From assembly GCF_001613205.1 (NCBI RefSeq), contig NZ_BDBX01000005.1:62001-126000 (forward strand): a stretch of DNA of 64,000 nt, in the 5' to 3' direction. This document shows, one piece after another, positions 1 to 9,072 of this stretch. The notes below the pieces were generated by a model that did not search any database, was not told the DNA's origin, and saw only the letters and a program-made list of their open reading frames with translations. The stretch comes from Nocardia sienata NBRC 100364 (lineage in GTDB: Bacteria > Actinomycetota > Actinomycetes > Mycobacteriales > Mycobacteriaceae). Position 1 is the first letter of the stretch. Each line of letters opens with the position of its first letter. The position numbers and the translations under genes were made by a program.

Positions 1-606
1 GGCGGCTGCCCGGCCTGCGGCGGACTCGGTGTCGTCCATACCGATCTCGCGTTCCTCGACGGCCAGGAAACCGTCTGCGACAGCTGCCACGGGCGACGCT
101 TCACTCCCGAAGCACTCGCCCACACGGTGGAGGGCCTGTCCATCGCCGATATCGACGACCTCACCGTCGCCGAGGCCCTCGAACGCCTGCCCGAGCCGGC
201 GATCACCCGGGCCTTGGAACGGCTCGCCGAAGTCGGACTCGGATACCTGCGGCTCGGTGAACCGCTGAGCGGACTGTCCGGCGGCGAATGCCAGCGGGTC
301 AAGATCGCCCGAGAACTCCGGGAAGCCACCGGCTCCGCGGTATATCTGCTGGACGAACCGACGACCGGCCTGCATCCCGCCGATATCGAGACACTGCTGA
401 GGGTGCTCGACGCCCTTGTGGACGCCGGCCACACCGTAGTGGTCATCGAACACAATCTCGAGGTCATCCGGCACGCGGACTGGCTGATCGACCTCGGTCC
501 GGGCCCGGGCAGGCACGGCGGAACGGTGCTCTTCGAAGGCCCCGTGGCCCACTACACCGGCCACGCGACGCCCACCTCGCGGGCACTCGATGCCCTCGCG
601 CAGTGA
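1..606 (+). CDS. UvrA-like excinuclease ATPase, C-terminal part (5' cut by window)
   Basis: The gene is already open at base 1 and 201 codons plus TGA are visible. The fragment starts at a zinc-module Cys pair (CPAC, visible residues 3-6) with a second pair, CDSC, at 26-29. The ABC signature LSGGECQRVKIARELR lies near residue 92, Walker B VYLLDEPTTGLHP follows, and VIEHNL carries the switch histidine. This is the second ATPase half of a UvrA-family DNA-damage scanner. The tail is short and the signature reads ECQRVKIAREL rather than the EAQRVKLA usual in canonical UvrA, which suggests a UvrA paralogue (UvrA2 or drug-resistance type). That assignment is inference because the N-terminal half is missing. 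The gene converges on the ligase gene. Confidence 0.85.
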   Translation, partial: GGCPACGGLGVVHTDLAFLDGQETVCDSCHGRRFTPEALAHTVEGLSIADIDDLTVAEALERLPEPAITRALERLAEVGLGYLRLGEPLSGLSGGECQRVKIARELREATGSAVYLLDEPTTGLHPADIETLLRVLDALVDAGHTVVVIEHNLEVIRHADWLIDLGPGPGRHGGTVLFEGPVAHYTGHATPTSRALDALAQ

Positions 607-625
607 CCGGCCGGTCCCGCGCTAC

Positions 626-675
626 GAGCCCGGACCGGCGGTCGCGGCGCCGCTCGGGGCCGCCGGTCCGGGCTC
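626..675. terminator. Bidirectional terminator-like hairpin between convergent genes
   Basis: A perfect 16-bp inverted repeat, GAGCCCGGACCGGCGG at 626-641 and its reverse complement at 660-675, is separated by an 18-nt GC-rich loop. It sits 20 bp after the UvrA-like stop and 39 bp after the ligase stop on the other strand, so it could end both transcripts. No U-tract follows, as is common in high-GC actinobacteria. Confidence 0.6.
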
Positions 676-714
676 GGCGGCTCCCCGATTCCGCGCGAAC
701 GGCCCGGTCGAGGT

Positions 715-2706
715 CTAGATGACGCTCGCGGCGATCAGCAGGTTCCAGATCTCCTCCTGATCGGCGACCTCCACTCCCAGTTTCGCGGCCTTGGCCAGCT
801 TGCTCTCGCCGACCCCCGCACCGGTGACGAGCAGGTCGGTATTCGCCGATACCGAGGACGCCACCGTGGCGCCGGCCTTCTCGCACAGGCGTTGGAACGT
901 CGGGCGGGCGACCTTCTCCCCCGAGCGCGGATCGCTGATCGCCCCGGTGATCACCACCGTTTTGCCGTCCAGCGGCGCGCCCGCCGCGACGACCGGTGGT
1001 AGATCTTCCTCGAGCACATCCAGACTCACGCCCGCGGCGCGCAACCGCTCCATTTCCGGACGCAGGCGGGTGAGGTGCTCGACCAGGGAAGCCGCCACCT
1101 TCGGGCCGATATCCTCTACGGCCACGAGTCGTTCCTCGCCCGCGTCGGCGACCTCTTCCAGGGAGCGGAATCCCGCTCGGGCCAGGCGAGCGGCGGTGCC
1201 CTCGGAGGCCATCGGAATCGCCAGGCCGATCAGCGCGCGGCGCAGGCCCACCCGGCGGGCCGCGTCGACCGACTCGATCATGCGCGCGGCCGAGGTCTCG
1301 CCGATACGGTCGAACTCGAGCAGGCGCTCGGTGGTCAGCGTGTAGAAATCCGAAGGGCGCTCCAGGATGCCCGCCTCGGCCAGGCGCTCGATCCACACCT
1401 GGCCGAATGCCTCGATATCGGCCGCCGGCCGCGACGCCCAGTGGATGAGCCTGCGCACCGTCTGCGCGGGACAGGCGACGTTGGTGCAGAACAGTTCCCG
1501 GCTGTTGCCCTGCTCGGTCACCGGCTGCTCGCACGACGGACAGCCGGTGGGCGGCACGATTTCACGCTCGTCGCCGGTGCGTTTCGAGGCGTCGAGCACG
1601 CCGGCCACGAACGGGATCACATCGCCCGCGCGGCGCACCAGCACGGTGTCCCCGACCTTGATATCGCGGGCGCGGATCACCTGCTGGTTGGCCAGCGTCG
1701 CTTTCGTGACCGTGGTGCCGCCCACGAACACCGGCTCCAGCCAGGCGACCGGGACGATCTTGCCGGTTTTGCCGACGTCCCAGACCACCTCGTTGAGCAA
1801 GGTGGTCTTCTCCTCGGCGGCGAACTTGAACGCCAATGCGCCCCGCGGGCTGTTGGACCGGGTCCCCGCCGCGGCGTAGGCGTCGCGGTCGGCCAATCGC
1901 AGCACCGCGCCGTCGATGTCGTAGTCGAGGTCGTTGCGGCCCTGTTCGATCACGGTGATCGCCGCCTGTGCCTGCTCGGCGTCGGCGCACACCCGCATCT
2001 GCGCCCCCGCGATCCCCAGCGCCCGCAGCCCCTCTGCCAGGTCGGCAGCGGCGCCGCCGGCAGAGGTGTCGAGATCGAAGCCGAAGAACTGCAGCCGCCT
2101 CTCGGCAACCGTGGCCGGGTCCTTCGCCCGCAGTGTGCCCGCCGCGGCATTGCGCGGATTGATCAGCGGCTTGTCCGGGTGCGCGGTGTTGTAGGCGAGG
2201 AAGGTCGACCGCAGCATCACCGCCTCACCGCGCACCTCCACCCGCCCCGGGACGTCGATCCGGTCGGGCACACCGTCCACCAACGCGCGGACCAGCACCG
2301 TCACATCGTCACCGGTGGTGCCGTCACCGCGGGTCACGGCACGCACCAACCGCCCGTCCTCGAAAACCAGGGCCAGGGACAAGCCGTCGAGCTTCGGCAT
2401 CACCACCACCGACTGGCCGGGGAACCGGTCGAAGAACGCCGCCACCTGATCCGGGGTGGTCGCCTTCTCCAGCGACAACATCGGGCGCGAATGCCGGATC
2501 GGCGCGTGCAGCACGGCGGGCGCCCCGACCTGTTCCAGCGGGTTCGGGTCGGGTGCGAGGTCGGGGTGCGCCTCGATCAGGCCCCGTAGCTCGTCTTCGA
2601 TCGCGTCGTATTCCGCGTCGGCGACCAGCGGCGACCCTCGGTAATAGGCGTCCCGCAGCGTCACCACACGGTCCGCGAGCTCTTGGATACGTTCACCGGT
2701 GTCCAC
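715..2706 (-). CDS. ligA: NAD-dependent DNA ligase LigA (divergent copy)
   Basis: Seals nicks with NAD+ as adenylate donor. From the chosen GTG start the protein has 663 residues. Domain Ia is visible (AYYRGSPLVADAEYDAIEDEL, about 20-40), then adenylation motif KLDG with K105 as the likely AMP-accepting lysine, RGDGTTGDDVT, a four-Cys zinc finger (CPSC...CTNVAC), helix-hairpin-helix repeats and a C-terminal BRCT domain (VVITGAISDPRSGEKV). The reading frame stays open upstream to 2907, but that extension is Arg-rich and unlike LigA, so the GTG before DTGERIQEL was preferred; no clear ribosome binding site supports it. The segment before the active lysine (LSLEKATTPDQVAAFF) differs from the usual LSLDNAF-type sequence, so this may be a second, non-essential ligase rather than the housekeeping copy. 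Confidence 0.88.
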   Translation of the reverse strand: MDTGERIQELADRVVTLRDAYYRGSPLVADAEYDAIEDELRGLIEAHPDLAPDPNPLEQVGAPAVLHAPIRHSRPMLSLEKATTPDQVAAFFDRFPGQSVVVMPKLDGLSLALVFEDGRLVRAVTRGDGTTGDDVTVLVRALVDGVPDRIDVPGRVEVRGEAVMLRSTFLAYNTAHPDKPLINPRNAAAGTLRAKDPATVAERRLQFFGFDLDTSAGGAAADLAEGLRALGIAGAQMRVCADAEQAQAAITVIEQGRNDLDYDIDGAVLRLADRDAYAAAGTRSNSPRGALAFKFAAEEKTTLLNEVVWDVGKTGKIVPVAWLEPVFVGGTTVTKATLANQQVIRARDIKVGDTVLVRRAGDVIPFVAGVLDASKRTGDEREIVPPTGCPSCEQPVTEQGNSRELFCTNVACPAQTVRRLIHWASRPAADIEAFGQVWIERLAEAGILERPSDFYTLTTERLLEFDRIGETSAARMIESVDAARRVGLRRALIGLAIPMASEGTAARLARAGFRSLEEVADAGEERLVAVEDIGPKVAASLVEHLTRLRPEMERLRAAGVSLDVLEEDLPPVVAAGAPLDGKTVVITGAISDPRSGEKVARPTFQRLCEKAGATVASSVSANTDLLVTGAGVGESKLAKAAKLGVEVADQEEIWNLLIAASVI

Positions 2707-2964
2707 GGCACCAGACGCTACCGAGCCCCACCGACACCGGTAGCGATCTCCCGCCCCGAGCGGCCGGTGCGGGTACTCGAGACACTCGGCGACCGCCTCC
2801 CTCCACCGCGGCAGGCGCCCCGGCGGTCGTCCTGAGGGCGGAGCCGAACTCGTCGCCCGCGACCGCGCCCTCGACCTCCGTACCTCCTCGCGGCGAGCAG
2901 TGTTCACACTCCCCGCCGTCCCTCTCGTTGATGAACCGACGACCCTGCCGAACCGGGAATTCCG

Positions 2965-3527
2965 TCAGCCTCTCTCGACGGCCGCGGCCAAATCGTTGAA
3001 GTTGGCTTCGTAGAACTCGGCGAACTGATTGACGGTATCGAGGCTGAATGTGGCGAACGAGCGGGACTGCCGGAACGCCCCCATGAGCCGCATACCGAAA
3101 TCCGCCGGCGGCAGGCCCGCCACCACGCCGGCCAGGACGAAACGTCCGTTCGGTGCGAGGCGATCGAGGAACGCGGGCAGCTCCGCCCCCGCCGGCGATA
3201 TCGAGGATCACGTCGAAGGACGGCGGCGCGGTCGAATCGCCTTCCCCGGACCGGTCCAGTACATGTGTCGCGCCGAGGGCGCGGAGCCGGCTGCCGCGGT
3301 CCGGCGACGAGGTCGTGACCGCGACCGCGCTCGCCCCGCCGCGGGCCGCGAGCTCCACCGCCGCGATACCGATACTGCCCGCCGCCCCGCGTACCAGCAC
3401 GGATTCACCGGGTGCGAAATGCGCGTGGGCCAGGCCGAAATGCGCGACGGTCGCCGCGCTGCCCAGCGTCACCGCGGCGACCGGCGACAGGCCGGCCGGC
3501 AGTTCGACGATATCGTCGGCCCGCGTG
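2965..3527 (-). pseudogene. Remnant of zinc-type NADPH:quinone oxidoreductase
   Basis: The minus strand encodes the back half of an MDR-superfamily quinone oxidoreductase: ADDIVELPAGLSPVAAVTLG, then the nucleotide-binding loop VRGAAGSIGIAAVELAARGGA, then FDVILDIAGGGG. After that GGGG run, near 3180-3190, the homology moves to another frame (LPAFLDRLAPNGRFVLAG, later FATFSLDTVNQFAEFYEANF) and ends at TGA 2965-2967. So there is a frameshift, and the N-terminal catalytic half is missing entirely. Homology stops near 3527, exactly where an amidohydrolase fragment starts on the opposite strand. A degraded gene is the simplest reading; the frameshift alone could be a sequencing error, but the truncation could not. 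Confidence 0.7.
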
Positions 3528-4219
3528 AGGCCGCACTGGCCGAAGTCGTCGCAACCTCGGCGGGCAGCCTGGTGGGGCTGGGCATGGTCACCTTCGGCGA
3601 TCCCGGCCAGACCACCGCGCAGCTCGAACGACTCGCAGGGACACCAGGTATCGCCGGAGTCGCGATCCCGCCGCTGCTCCGCAGCGAATCCCTCGACCGA
3701 GGTCCGCTGCACCATGTGCTCGCCGAGGCCGCCCGGCTGGATCTGGCGGTGCTGGTGCATCCGATGCAACTCCCCCGGCCCGAATGGCCGGACTACTACC
3801 TGGTCAATCTGATCGGAAACCCGGTGGAGACCGCCACCGCGGTGGCTTCGGCCCTGCTCGGCGGGGTCCTCGAGGAGCTCCCGCGACTGCGCCTGTGCTT
3901 CGTACACGCCGGTGGCTGCTCGGCCGGGTTACTCGGCCGCTGGACCCACGCGTGGCACGCACGCGCCGATGTCCGGAGCGGGTCCGCGCGGCCACCGGCG
4001 GAGTCGTTCGAGAAGCTCTGGTTCGACACCGTCGCCCACGACCCCCATCTGCTGACCCTGCTACGCGGCCACGCAGGTGCCGACCGGATCGTCTGCGGCA
4101 GCGACTATCCCTTCGATATGGCAGAGGCGGATCCCGTCCGTTTCGCCGTCACCCACGGTGTCACCGAAGTCGAGCTCGTCGCGGCAGCCCGGGAATTTCT
4201 CGGCCTCGCGTCGCTTTGA
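3526..4219 (+). pseudogene. 5'-truncated amidohydrolase (ACMSD/TIM-barrel family)
   Basis: About 230 residues of the C-terminal part of an amidohydrolase of the aminocarboxymuconate-semialdehyde decarboxylase group: EAALAEVVATSAGSLVGLGM, then LDLAVLVHPMQLP, LRLCFVHAGGCSAGLLGRW, and IVCGSDYPFDMA with the metal-site Asp. The reading frame is open further upstream to about 3029, but that upstream peptide is only the antisense of the oxidoreductase remnant. The N-terminal metal-binding HxH segment is absent and no ribosome binding site precedes a plausible start, so the protein is very unlikely to be functional. Confidence 0.65.
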
Positions 4220-4271
4220 CAGGCAACGGGGACACCACCCGCGTCCCATCGTGTATCAGGACAGGCAGGCC

Positions 4272-5426
4272 ATGAGTCAGCTCTTCACCCCGCTCACCCT
4301 GCGGGAGATCACCATCGCGCATCGGGCGTGGATGTCACCGATGATGCAGTTCGCCGCCGTCCCCGACGGACCCGACGTGGGTACCGCGACCGACTGGCAT
4401 CTACAGCATCTGGGGTCCCGGGCGGTTGCGGGGGCGGCGCTGATCATGGTCGAGGCCACCGCCGTCACCCCCGACGGCCGCAGCAGCGACTACGACCTCG
4501 GGCTCTGGAACGACCGGCAGGCCCAGGTGCTGCGCCGCCACACCGATTTCCTGCGTGCCCAGGGCACGGTGCCGGGTATCCAGCTCGTACACGCCGGCCG
4601 GAAGGCGGCGACCGGGCGCCCCTGGCCCGATCCCGACCGCGCGCACCGGGCCTGGCCCACGGTGGGTCCGAGCGCGGTGCCGTTCGGCCGGTTACCCGCA
4701 CCGGCCGAGATGAGCACCGCCGAGATCGCCACTGTTGTCGACGAATTCGCCGCCGCCGCCCGCCGCGCCGCCGCGGCCGGATTCCAGGTGCTCGAACTCC
4801 ACGGCGCCCATGGCTACCTCATCCACCAGTTCCTGTCGCCGCAGTCCAACACCCGCACCGACAGTTACGGCGGAAACTTCGACAACCGCATCCGGTTCGC
4901 ACTCCAGGTCGTGACCGCGGTCCGCCGCGAATGGCCGGCGGAACTACCCCTGTTCTTCCGTCTGTCGGCCACCGACTGGCTCGGCGGCGACACCGAGGAC
5001 CCCCGGCCGGGATGGACCGTGGCGGAGTCGATTGCGCTCGCGTCACATCTCGAAGGGCTCGGAGTCGACCTGGTGGACGTATCGAGCGGCGGCTCCGTGC
5101 CCGATGCGGCCATCCCGGTGCGGCCGGGATACCAGGTTCCGTTCGCGGCGCGGCTACGCGGTGAAGCCGGGGTACGCACCAGCGCGGTGGGCATGATAAT
5201 CGCCCCCGAGCAGGCAGAGCAGGTCATCGCGCGGGGCCAGGCAGACGCGGTCTTTCTCGGCCGGGCCCTGCTGCGCGAGCCGGCCTGGATCCGGCAGGCC
5301 GCGGACCGGCTCGGCGCGCGGTTGCCGCATCCGCCACAGTACGACCGCGCCTTCCGGGCCCCCGTGCCCGCGGCGAAGCCGCGGGCAGACGGGGAGCGGC
5401 AGCTCACTGATGTTCGTGCGGTATGA
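4272..5426 (+). CDS. NADH:flavin oxidoreductase, Old Yellow Enzyme family (YqjM/XenA type)
   Basis: A 384-residue FMN-dependent ene-reductase that reduces activated C=C bonds, or nitro and xenobiotic groups, with NAD(P)H. The N-terminus LFTPLTLREITIAHRAWMSPMMQF is the FMN-binding start of the family. IQLVHAGRKA, the catalytic LHGAHGYLIHQFLSPQSNTRTD, and a phosphate-binding GMIIAPEQAEQVIARGQADAVFLGRALLREP are all present. The ATG at 4272 starts exactly where family homology starts, after a weak AGGACAGGCAGG leader. It follows the truncated amidohydrolase by 52 bp and may once have shared its operon. The natural substrate is unknown. Confidence 0.9.
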   Translation: MSQLFTPLTLREITIAHRAWMSPMMQFAAVPDGPDVGTATDWHLQHLGSRAVAGAALIMVEATAVTPDGRSSDYDLGLWNDRQAQVLRRHTDFLRAQGTVPGIQLVHAGRKAATGRPWPDPDRAHRAWPTVGPSAVPFGRLPAPAEMSTAEIATVVDEFAAAARRAAAAGFQVLELHGAHGYLIHQFLSPQSNTRTDSYGGNFDNRIRFALQVVTAVRREWPAELPLFFRLSATDWLGGDTEDPRPGWTVAESIALASHLEGLGVDLVDVSSGGSVPDAAIPVRPGYQVPFAARLRGEAGVRTSAVGMIIAPEQAEQVIARGQADAVFLGRALLREPAWIRQAADRLGARLPHPPQYDRAFRAPVPAAKPRADGERQLTDVRAV

Positions 5427-5494
5427 ACCCGGGCGGTGGCGGCGACCCTCGGAACCGCACCGGCAAAACCGGCGCGGGTTCGGCATCGACCGGC

Positions 5495-6142
5495 TCATCG
5501 GCGCGCGAAGGCGAGACCGCCCGCGACCGCGAGCATGGTGACGCCGGTGCCGCGATCCAGATAGCGCCGGGTGCGCGGCGGCATATCGAACGAGTTGAGG
5601 GCTCCACCCACGCCCGCGTACACCGTCGCCGCGACGAACTCGACAACGAGGTAGCCGAGGCCCAGTGCGATCAGTTGCGCGGGTACGGCCCCCGCCGAGT
5701 GGTCGACGAATTGGGGCAGGAGGGCGGCGAACAACAGCAGCGCCTTGGGATTGGTGAGCGCCACCGTGAACTCCTGCCGAGTCAGCTGACGACGCGTCCG
5801 GCGCGGCGACGACACGTCCGGCGGCGGGCTACCGGACGTGTCCGGCGCGCCGACGGGGCGGCTCCGGTAGAGCATGGCCACGCCCAGGTAGAGCAGATAC
5901 GCGACACCACACCATTTCACGGCCGTGAACACCGGCTCGGAGGTGACCAGCAATTCACCCAGCCCCACCGCTGTCGCGAGCACCAGCAAGAGGAAGGCCG
6001 ACAGCCGGCCGGAGACGGCCACCAACGCATCCACAGCGCCCTGCTGTACCGCGTTCCGCAACGACAGCAGTTGGCTCGCACCGGGAGTGAACGCGATGAG
6101 GGGAGCAGCGATCAGGAAAGGCTGCCAGTGCGGAGTCGGCAT
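5495..6142 (-). CDS. LysE/RhtB-family amino acid or metabolite exporter
   Basis: A 215-residue membrane protein of the usual LysE/RhtB length with about six hydrophobic segments. The N-terminus FLIAAPLIAFTPGASQLLSLRNAVQQG matches the family's conserved P-G motif region, and LTNPKALLLFAALLPQFV matches the conserved NPKxxLFF motif. The start at MPTPHWQPF fits family length; the reading frame extends far upstream without family similarity. It is convergent with the Old Yellow Enzyme gene. Substrate cannot be predicted from sequence. Confidence 0.85.
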   Translation of the reverse strand: MPTPHWQPFLIAAPLIAFTPGASQLLSLRNAVQQGAVDALVAVSGRLSAFLLLVLATAVGLGELLVTSEPVFTAVKWCGVAYLLYLGVAMLYRSRPVGAPDTSGSPPPDVSSPRRTRRQLTRQEFTVALTNPKALLLFAALLPQFVDHSAGAVPAQLIALGLGYLVVEFVAATVYAGVGGALNSFDMPPRTRRYLDRGTGVTMLAVAGGLAFARR

Positions 6143-6335
6143 GCACCCTGTATACAGCCAGTTGCCGAGCGCGGAAACCGGGCGGTGCACCGAGAAACTT
6201 CGGCCCGGCCTCACCGGCTCCGGCCGATCGAATAGACGACTACCAGTACGAGGAGGGTGGGCAGAGCCAACGCCACTGCGAGCCCGGTGTGTCCGGCCGT
6301 GGCGAGACCGAGACCGCCCGGCCGGGGATGTCGCC

Positions 6336-7439
6336 TCATCCGGCAGCCGGATGCCGGTGATCCTGCGGTGGGGTGAGTTCGTCGACCACCACCAGATTCC
6401 CGCCGGACTGTTTGGCCCGGTACATGGCGGCGTCGGCGCATTGCAGCAGCCGATCGGGGGTCGGGCGCGGGCACCGGGGACAGATCGTCGTGTCGAAGAC
6501 CGCGACACCCACGCTCGCGGTGACCTCCACCGCGGTCTCCGGTGGGTCGGCGACCGCGCGCCGCAGCCGTTCGGCCTCGGCGCGCGCGGCAGCCGCGTCC
6601 ATCGGCGCGGCCACCACGAACTCCTCCCCACCCGTACGCGCCACCACCGCCCTCTCCCCCACGACGGCGTGTAACCGCCGGGCGGTCCGCACCAGGACGG
6701 TATCGCCGACGCGGTGCCCCCAGGTATCGTTCACGCTTTTGAACCGGTCGAGATCCAAGCTCATGACGCAGATCGCGGGAAACCCGTCGACCAACTGCGG
6801 CAGCCGGATCTCCAGACCCCGGCGGTTCAGCAGTTCGGTCAGCGGGTCCGATAGCGATTCGGTGCGCAACAGCCAGTAGAGGATCTGCAACGCGGGGAGC
6901 GCGCTGACCACCGACACGAACAGCAGCAGCCCGACCGCGCAGGCCAGCCGGATATCGCCGCCCCCGGTGGCGATTCGCACCGAGAACACGACCACCGACA
7001 GCAACGACCACGCCGAATGCGCGGCGAGGGCCCGCGCGCTGTGGAAGAAACCCAGGTAACTGCCGGTGACCACGAGCAGCAGCGCGCCCATCGCCCCGAA
7101 CAACCGATCCGGTACCTGGAGGAACTCCACCGTGAACAGCACATCCGCGCCGCCGATCAGTACCAGCGACTCGGTCTTGCTCGGCCAGGACAGCAGCCAC
7201 CAGCGCAGCGCCCACAGCGTCCCGCACAGCACCCCGACCGTCGAAGCGAGGCCGGGATCACCGGCCGGCCCCACGGGCGTGCCCGCGATCACGGCGCCCA
7301 TCACCGCGATCGCCGCGCCCGCGACGCCGATCAGCACTTTGAGTGGACCCAGCGCCGAACGCGCCGCCAGCGTACGCACCAGCCAGCGGTAGTCGACCGG
7401 GTCGTTCCACCAGGCCCGCAGTGTTTTGCTGTCATTCAT
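6336..7439 (-). CDS. Membrane-bound diguanylate cyclase (GGDEF domain)
   Basis: A 367-residue protein with an N-terminal integral-membrane sensor-like region of roughly six hydrophobic helices (about residues 25-200) followed by a GGDEF domain. SLSDPLTELLNRRGL opens the catalytic domain, MSLDLDRFKSVNDTWGHRVGD carries the metal-binding Asp and substrate residues, and the signature reads GGEEF, a form compatible with c-di-GMP synthesis. The start MNDSKTLRAWW follows GGTGAG at a suitable distance. No EAL or PAS domain is seen, so the membrane part probably senses the signal. Confidence 0.88.
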   Translation of the reverse strand: MNDSKTLRAWWNDPVDYRWLVRTLAARSALGPLKVLIGVAGAAIAVMGAVIAGTPVGPAGDPGLASTVGVLCGTLWALRWWLLSWPSKTESLVLIGGADVLFTVEFLQVPDRLFGAMGALLLVVTGSYLGFFHSARALAAHSAWSLLSVVVFSVRIATGGGDIRLACAVGLLLFVSVVSALPALQILYWLLRTESLSDPLTELLNRRGLEIRLPQLVDGFPAICVMSLDLDRFKSVNDTWGHRVGDTVLVRTARRLHAVVGERAVVARTGGEEFVVAAPMDAAAARAEAERLRRAVADPPETAVEVTASVGVAVFDTTICPRCPRPTPDRLLQCADAAMYRAKQSGGNLVVVDELTPPQDHRHPAAG

Positions 7440-7680
7440 CGACTCACCCTTGGTCCCGACCGCGTTGCCCACCGTAGCCCGTACCGGCTGCCATTCCAGG
7501 AATTCCACCGGCTGGTCCGGGGCAGTCCAGACCGGACATTATTCCCCGGGCGGCAACGGCCGGAGCAGGGGAGACCGAAGTGTTCACCCGAGTTGGCGCG
7601 GGTCGGCGCCTGGACAGCCGATGGCCCCGCCTGCCCCCCCGGGGCCGGTTCCGGCCCCCGAGAGTTCCGGCAGTGTGCGC

Positions 7681-9072
7681 TTACCGTATGTCCGGAGACC
7701 GGGGTGGTGGACAGGACGGAGCCCCGTCCGGACCGTCGGCCGTCTCCACACCGCATCCGGCCCGCTCGGCGAGTTCTTGCACAGCACCACGAATCCCTGC
7801 CGCGAGCACGTCGATATCAGGGGTGGAGTCGTAGTCCCCGGTGATACCGAACACCAGGTGATCGTGATAGCTCAGGATCGCGATCGCGGTCCGCAGGCGC
7901 ATGGCGATCGGCACCGCGGGCACCAGTTCCAGCACCGGCCGGCCCTGCAGAGCGAGCGGGTGCCGGGGACCGGGCACATTGGTCGCCAGCCCCGCGACCC
8001 CGTGCTGGGGAAACCGTGCCGCGAGCCGCAATGTCCACGCCACGGCGGCGAACGGCAGCCCGCGCGCCAGCCCGAGAACAAGGTGTTCGGCACCCGGCGC
8101 CCCGCCCGACTTGTGCGCTTCCATGGTCATATGGACTACGCGGAGCCGGTCGACCGGGTCGGCACGGCCGACCGGCAGGTCGGGCAGCACTGCCGAGACC
8201 CGGTTGTCCATGACATGTTTCGCGTGTTCGGCACGCATGGAAACCGGTACCAGGATCCGCAGCGTGTGCGCCGCCGGTTCCTCTGCGCGTCCGAGCAGCA
8301 GTTCCCGGTATCCCGCGGTGATCGCGGCCAGTACGACATCGTTGACGGTCACGTGGTAGACGGCGCCGATGCCGGATACCACCGGCAGCGATACGCGCAC
8401 CGCGGTATATCGGCGGCGATGCCCGATCGGGCCGTTCAGCGACGACACCGGCCCCGACCCGAGAAGCGCGGCACCGACCGGCACGAGGCTGCGCACGGTG
8501 CCGACCACCGCTGCGGGCAACGCCGCAGGCAGCTTCGCCCACCCTGGACGTTGTGGCTCTTCCCGTACCCCTTCGAAGCGACGCACCCGCCGATCGTCCC
8601 CCGGCCGAGGATCGCAGAGGGTTTCGAATACGGCTACTCCCGAGATGCCGTCGACCAGGCTGTGATGGGCTTTCAAGATCACCGCCCAGCGATCACCGGC
8701 CAATCCCTCCACCGCGACGCACTCCCACAGCGGGCGATCCCGGTCGAGCCGCTCCTCGATCTCGGCCGCGACCAACTCCCACAGTGTGCTGTCCTGCGCC
8801 GGTCGCGGAAGAGTTACCCACCGCAGGTGACGGGCCAGGTCGAAGTCCACGTCGTCTTCCCATTCCGGTGCGGCAAGGTCGAGCGCGGTGCGGCGCACCC
8901 GCTGCCGCAGCCGAGGGATATCGGCAATACGCGTGTTCAGCAGGGCCGCGAACTCTTCGTGTCGCGGCGGCGGGCCGGCCAGTACCGCGGTTACCGCGAT
9001 GCCCAGGCTGATCCGCCGGTCGGCGTCCTCCAGTTCGATGAAGCCGGTGTCGAGCGGCCGTAGCTCGTTCAC
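7681..9072 (-). CDS. Wax ester synthase/diacylglycerol acyltransferase (WS/DGAT), second of pair
   Basis: A 463-residue acyltransferase that makes triacylglycerol or wax ester from acyl-CoA. The catalytic HHxxxDG motif is HHSLVDGIS; LDRDRPLWECVAVEGL, VTVNDVVLAAITAGYRELL and TNVPGPRHPL are typical of the family. The chosen GTG start overlaps the stop of the upstream acyltransferase (GTGA, 9069-9072), so the two are probably translationally coupled. The reading frame extends about 140 codons further upstream, but that peptide is only antisense to the neighbouring gene. In M. tuberculosis the related Tgs1 belongs to the DosR dormancy regulon, which fits the location here. Confidence 0.9.
   Translation of the reverse strand: MNELRPLDTGFIELEDADRRISLGIAVTAVLAGPPPRHEEFAALLNTRIADIPRLRQRVRRTALDLAAPEWEDDVDFDLARHLRWVTLPRPAQDSTLWELVAAEIEERLDRDRPLWECVAVEGLAGDRWAVILKAHHSLVDGISGVAVFETLCDPRPGDDRRVRRFEGVREEPQRPGWAKLPAALPAAVVGTVRSLVPVGAALLGSGPVSSLNGPIGHRRRYTAVRVSLPVVSGIGAVYHVTVNDVVLAAITAGYRELLLGRAEEPAAHTLRILVPVSMRAEHAKHVMDNRVSAVLPDLPVGRADPVDRLRVVHMTMEAHKSGGAPGAEHLVLGLARGLPFAAVAWTLRLAARFPQHGVAGLATNVPGPRHPLALQGRPVLELVPAVPIAMRLRTAIAILSYHDHLVFGITGDYDSTPDIDVLAAGIRGAVQELAERAGCGVETADGPDGAPSCPPPRSPDIR

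Noticed and set aside
2693..3907. 404-codon minus-strand frame as one intact oxidoreductase
   Set aside because: Only its middle part is oxidoreductase; the N-terminal part is antisense to the amidohydrolase remnant and the C-terminal part changes frame. It was annotated as a pseudogene instead.
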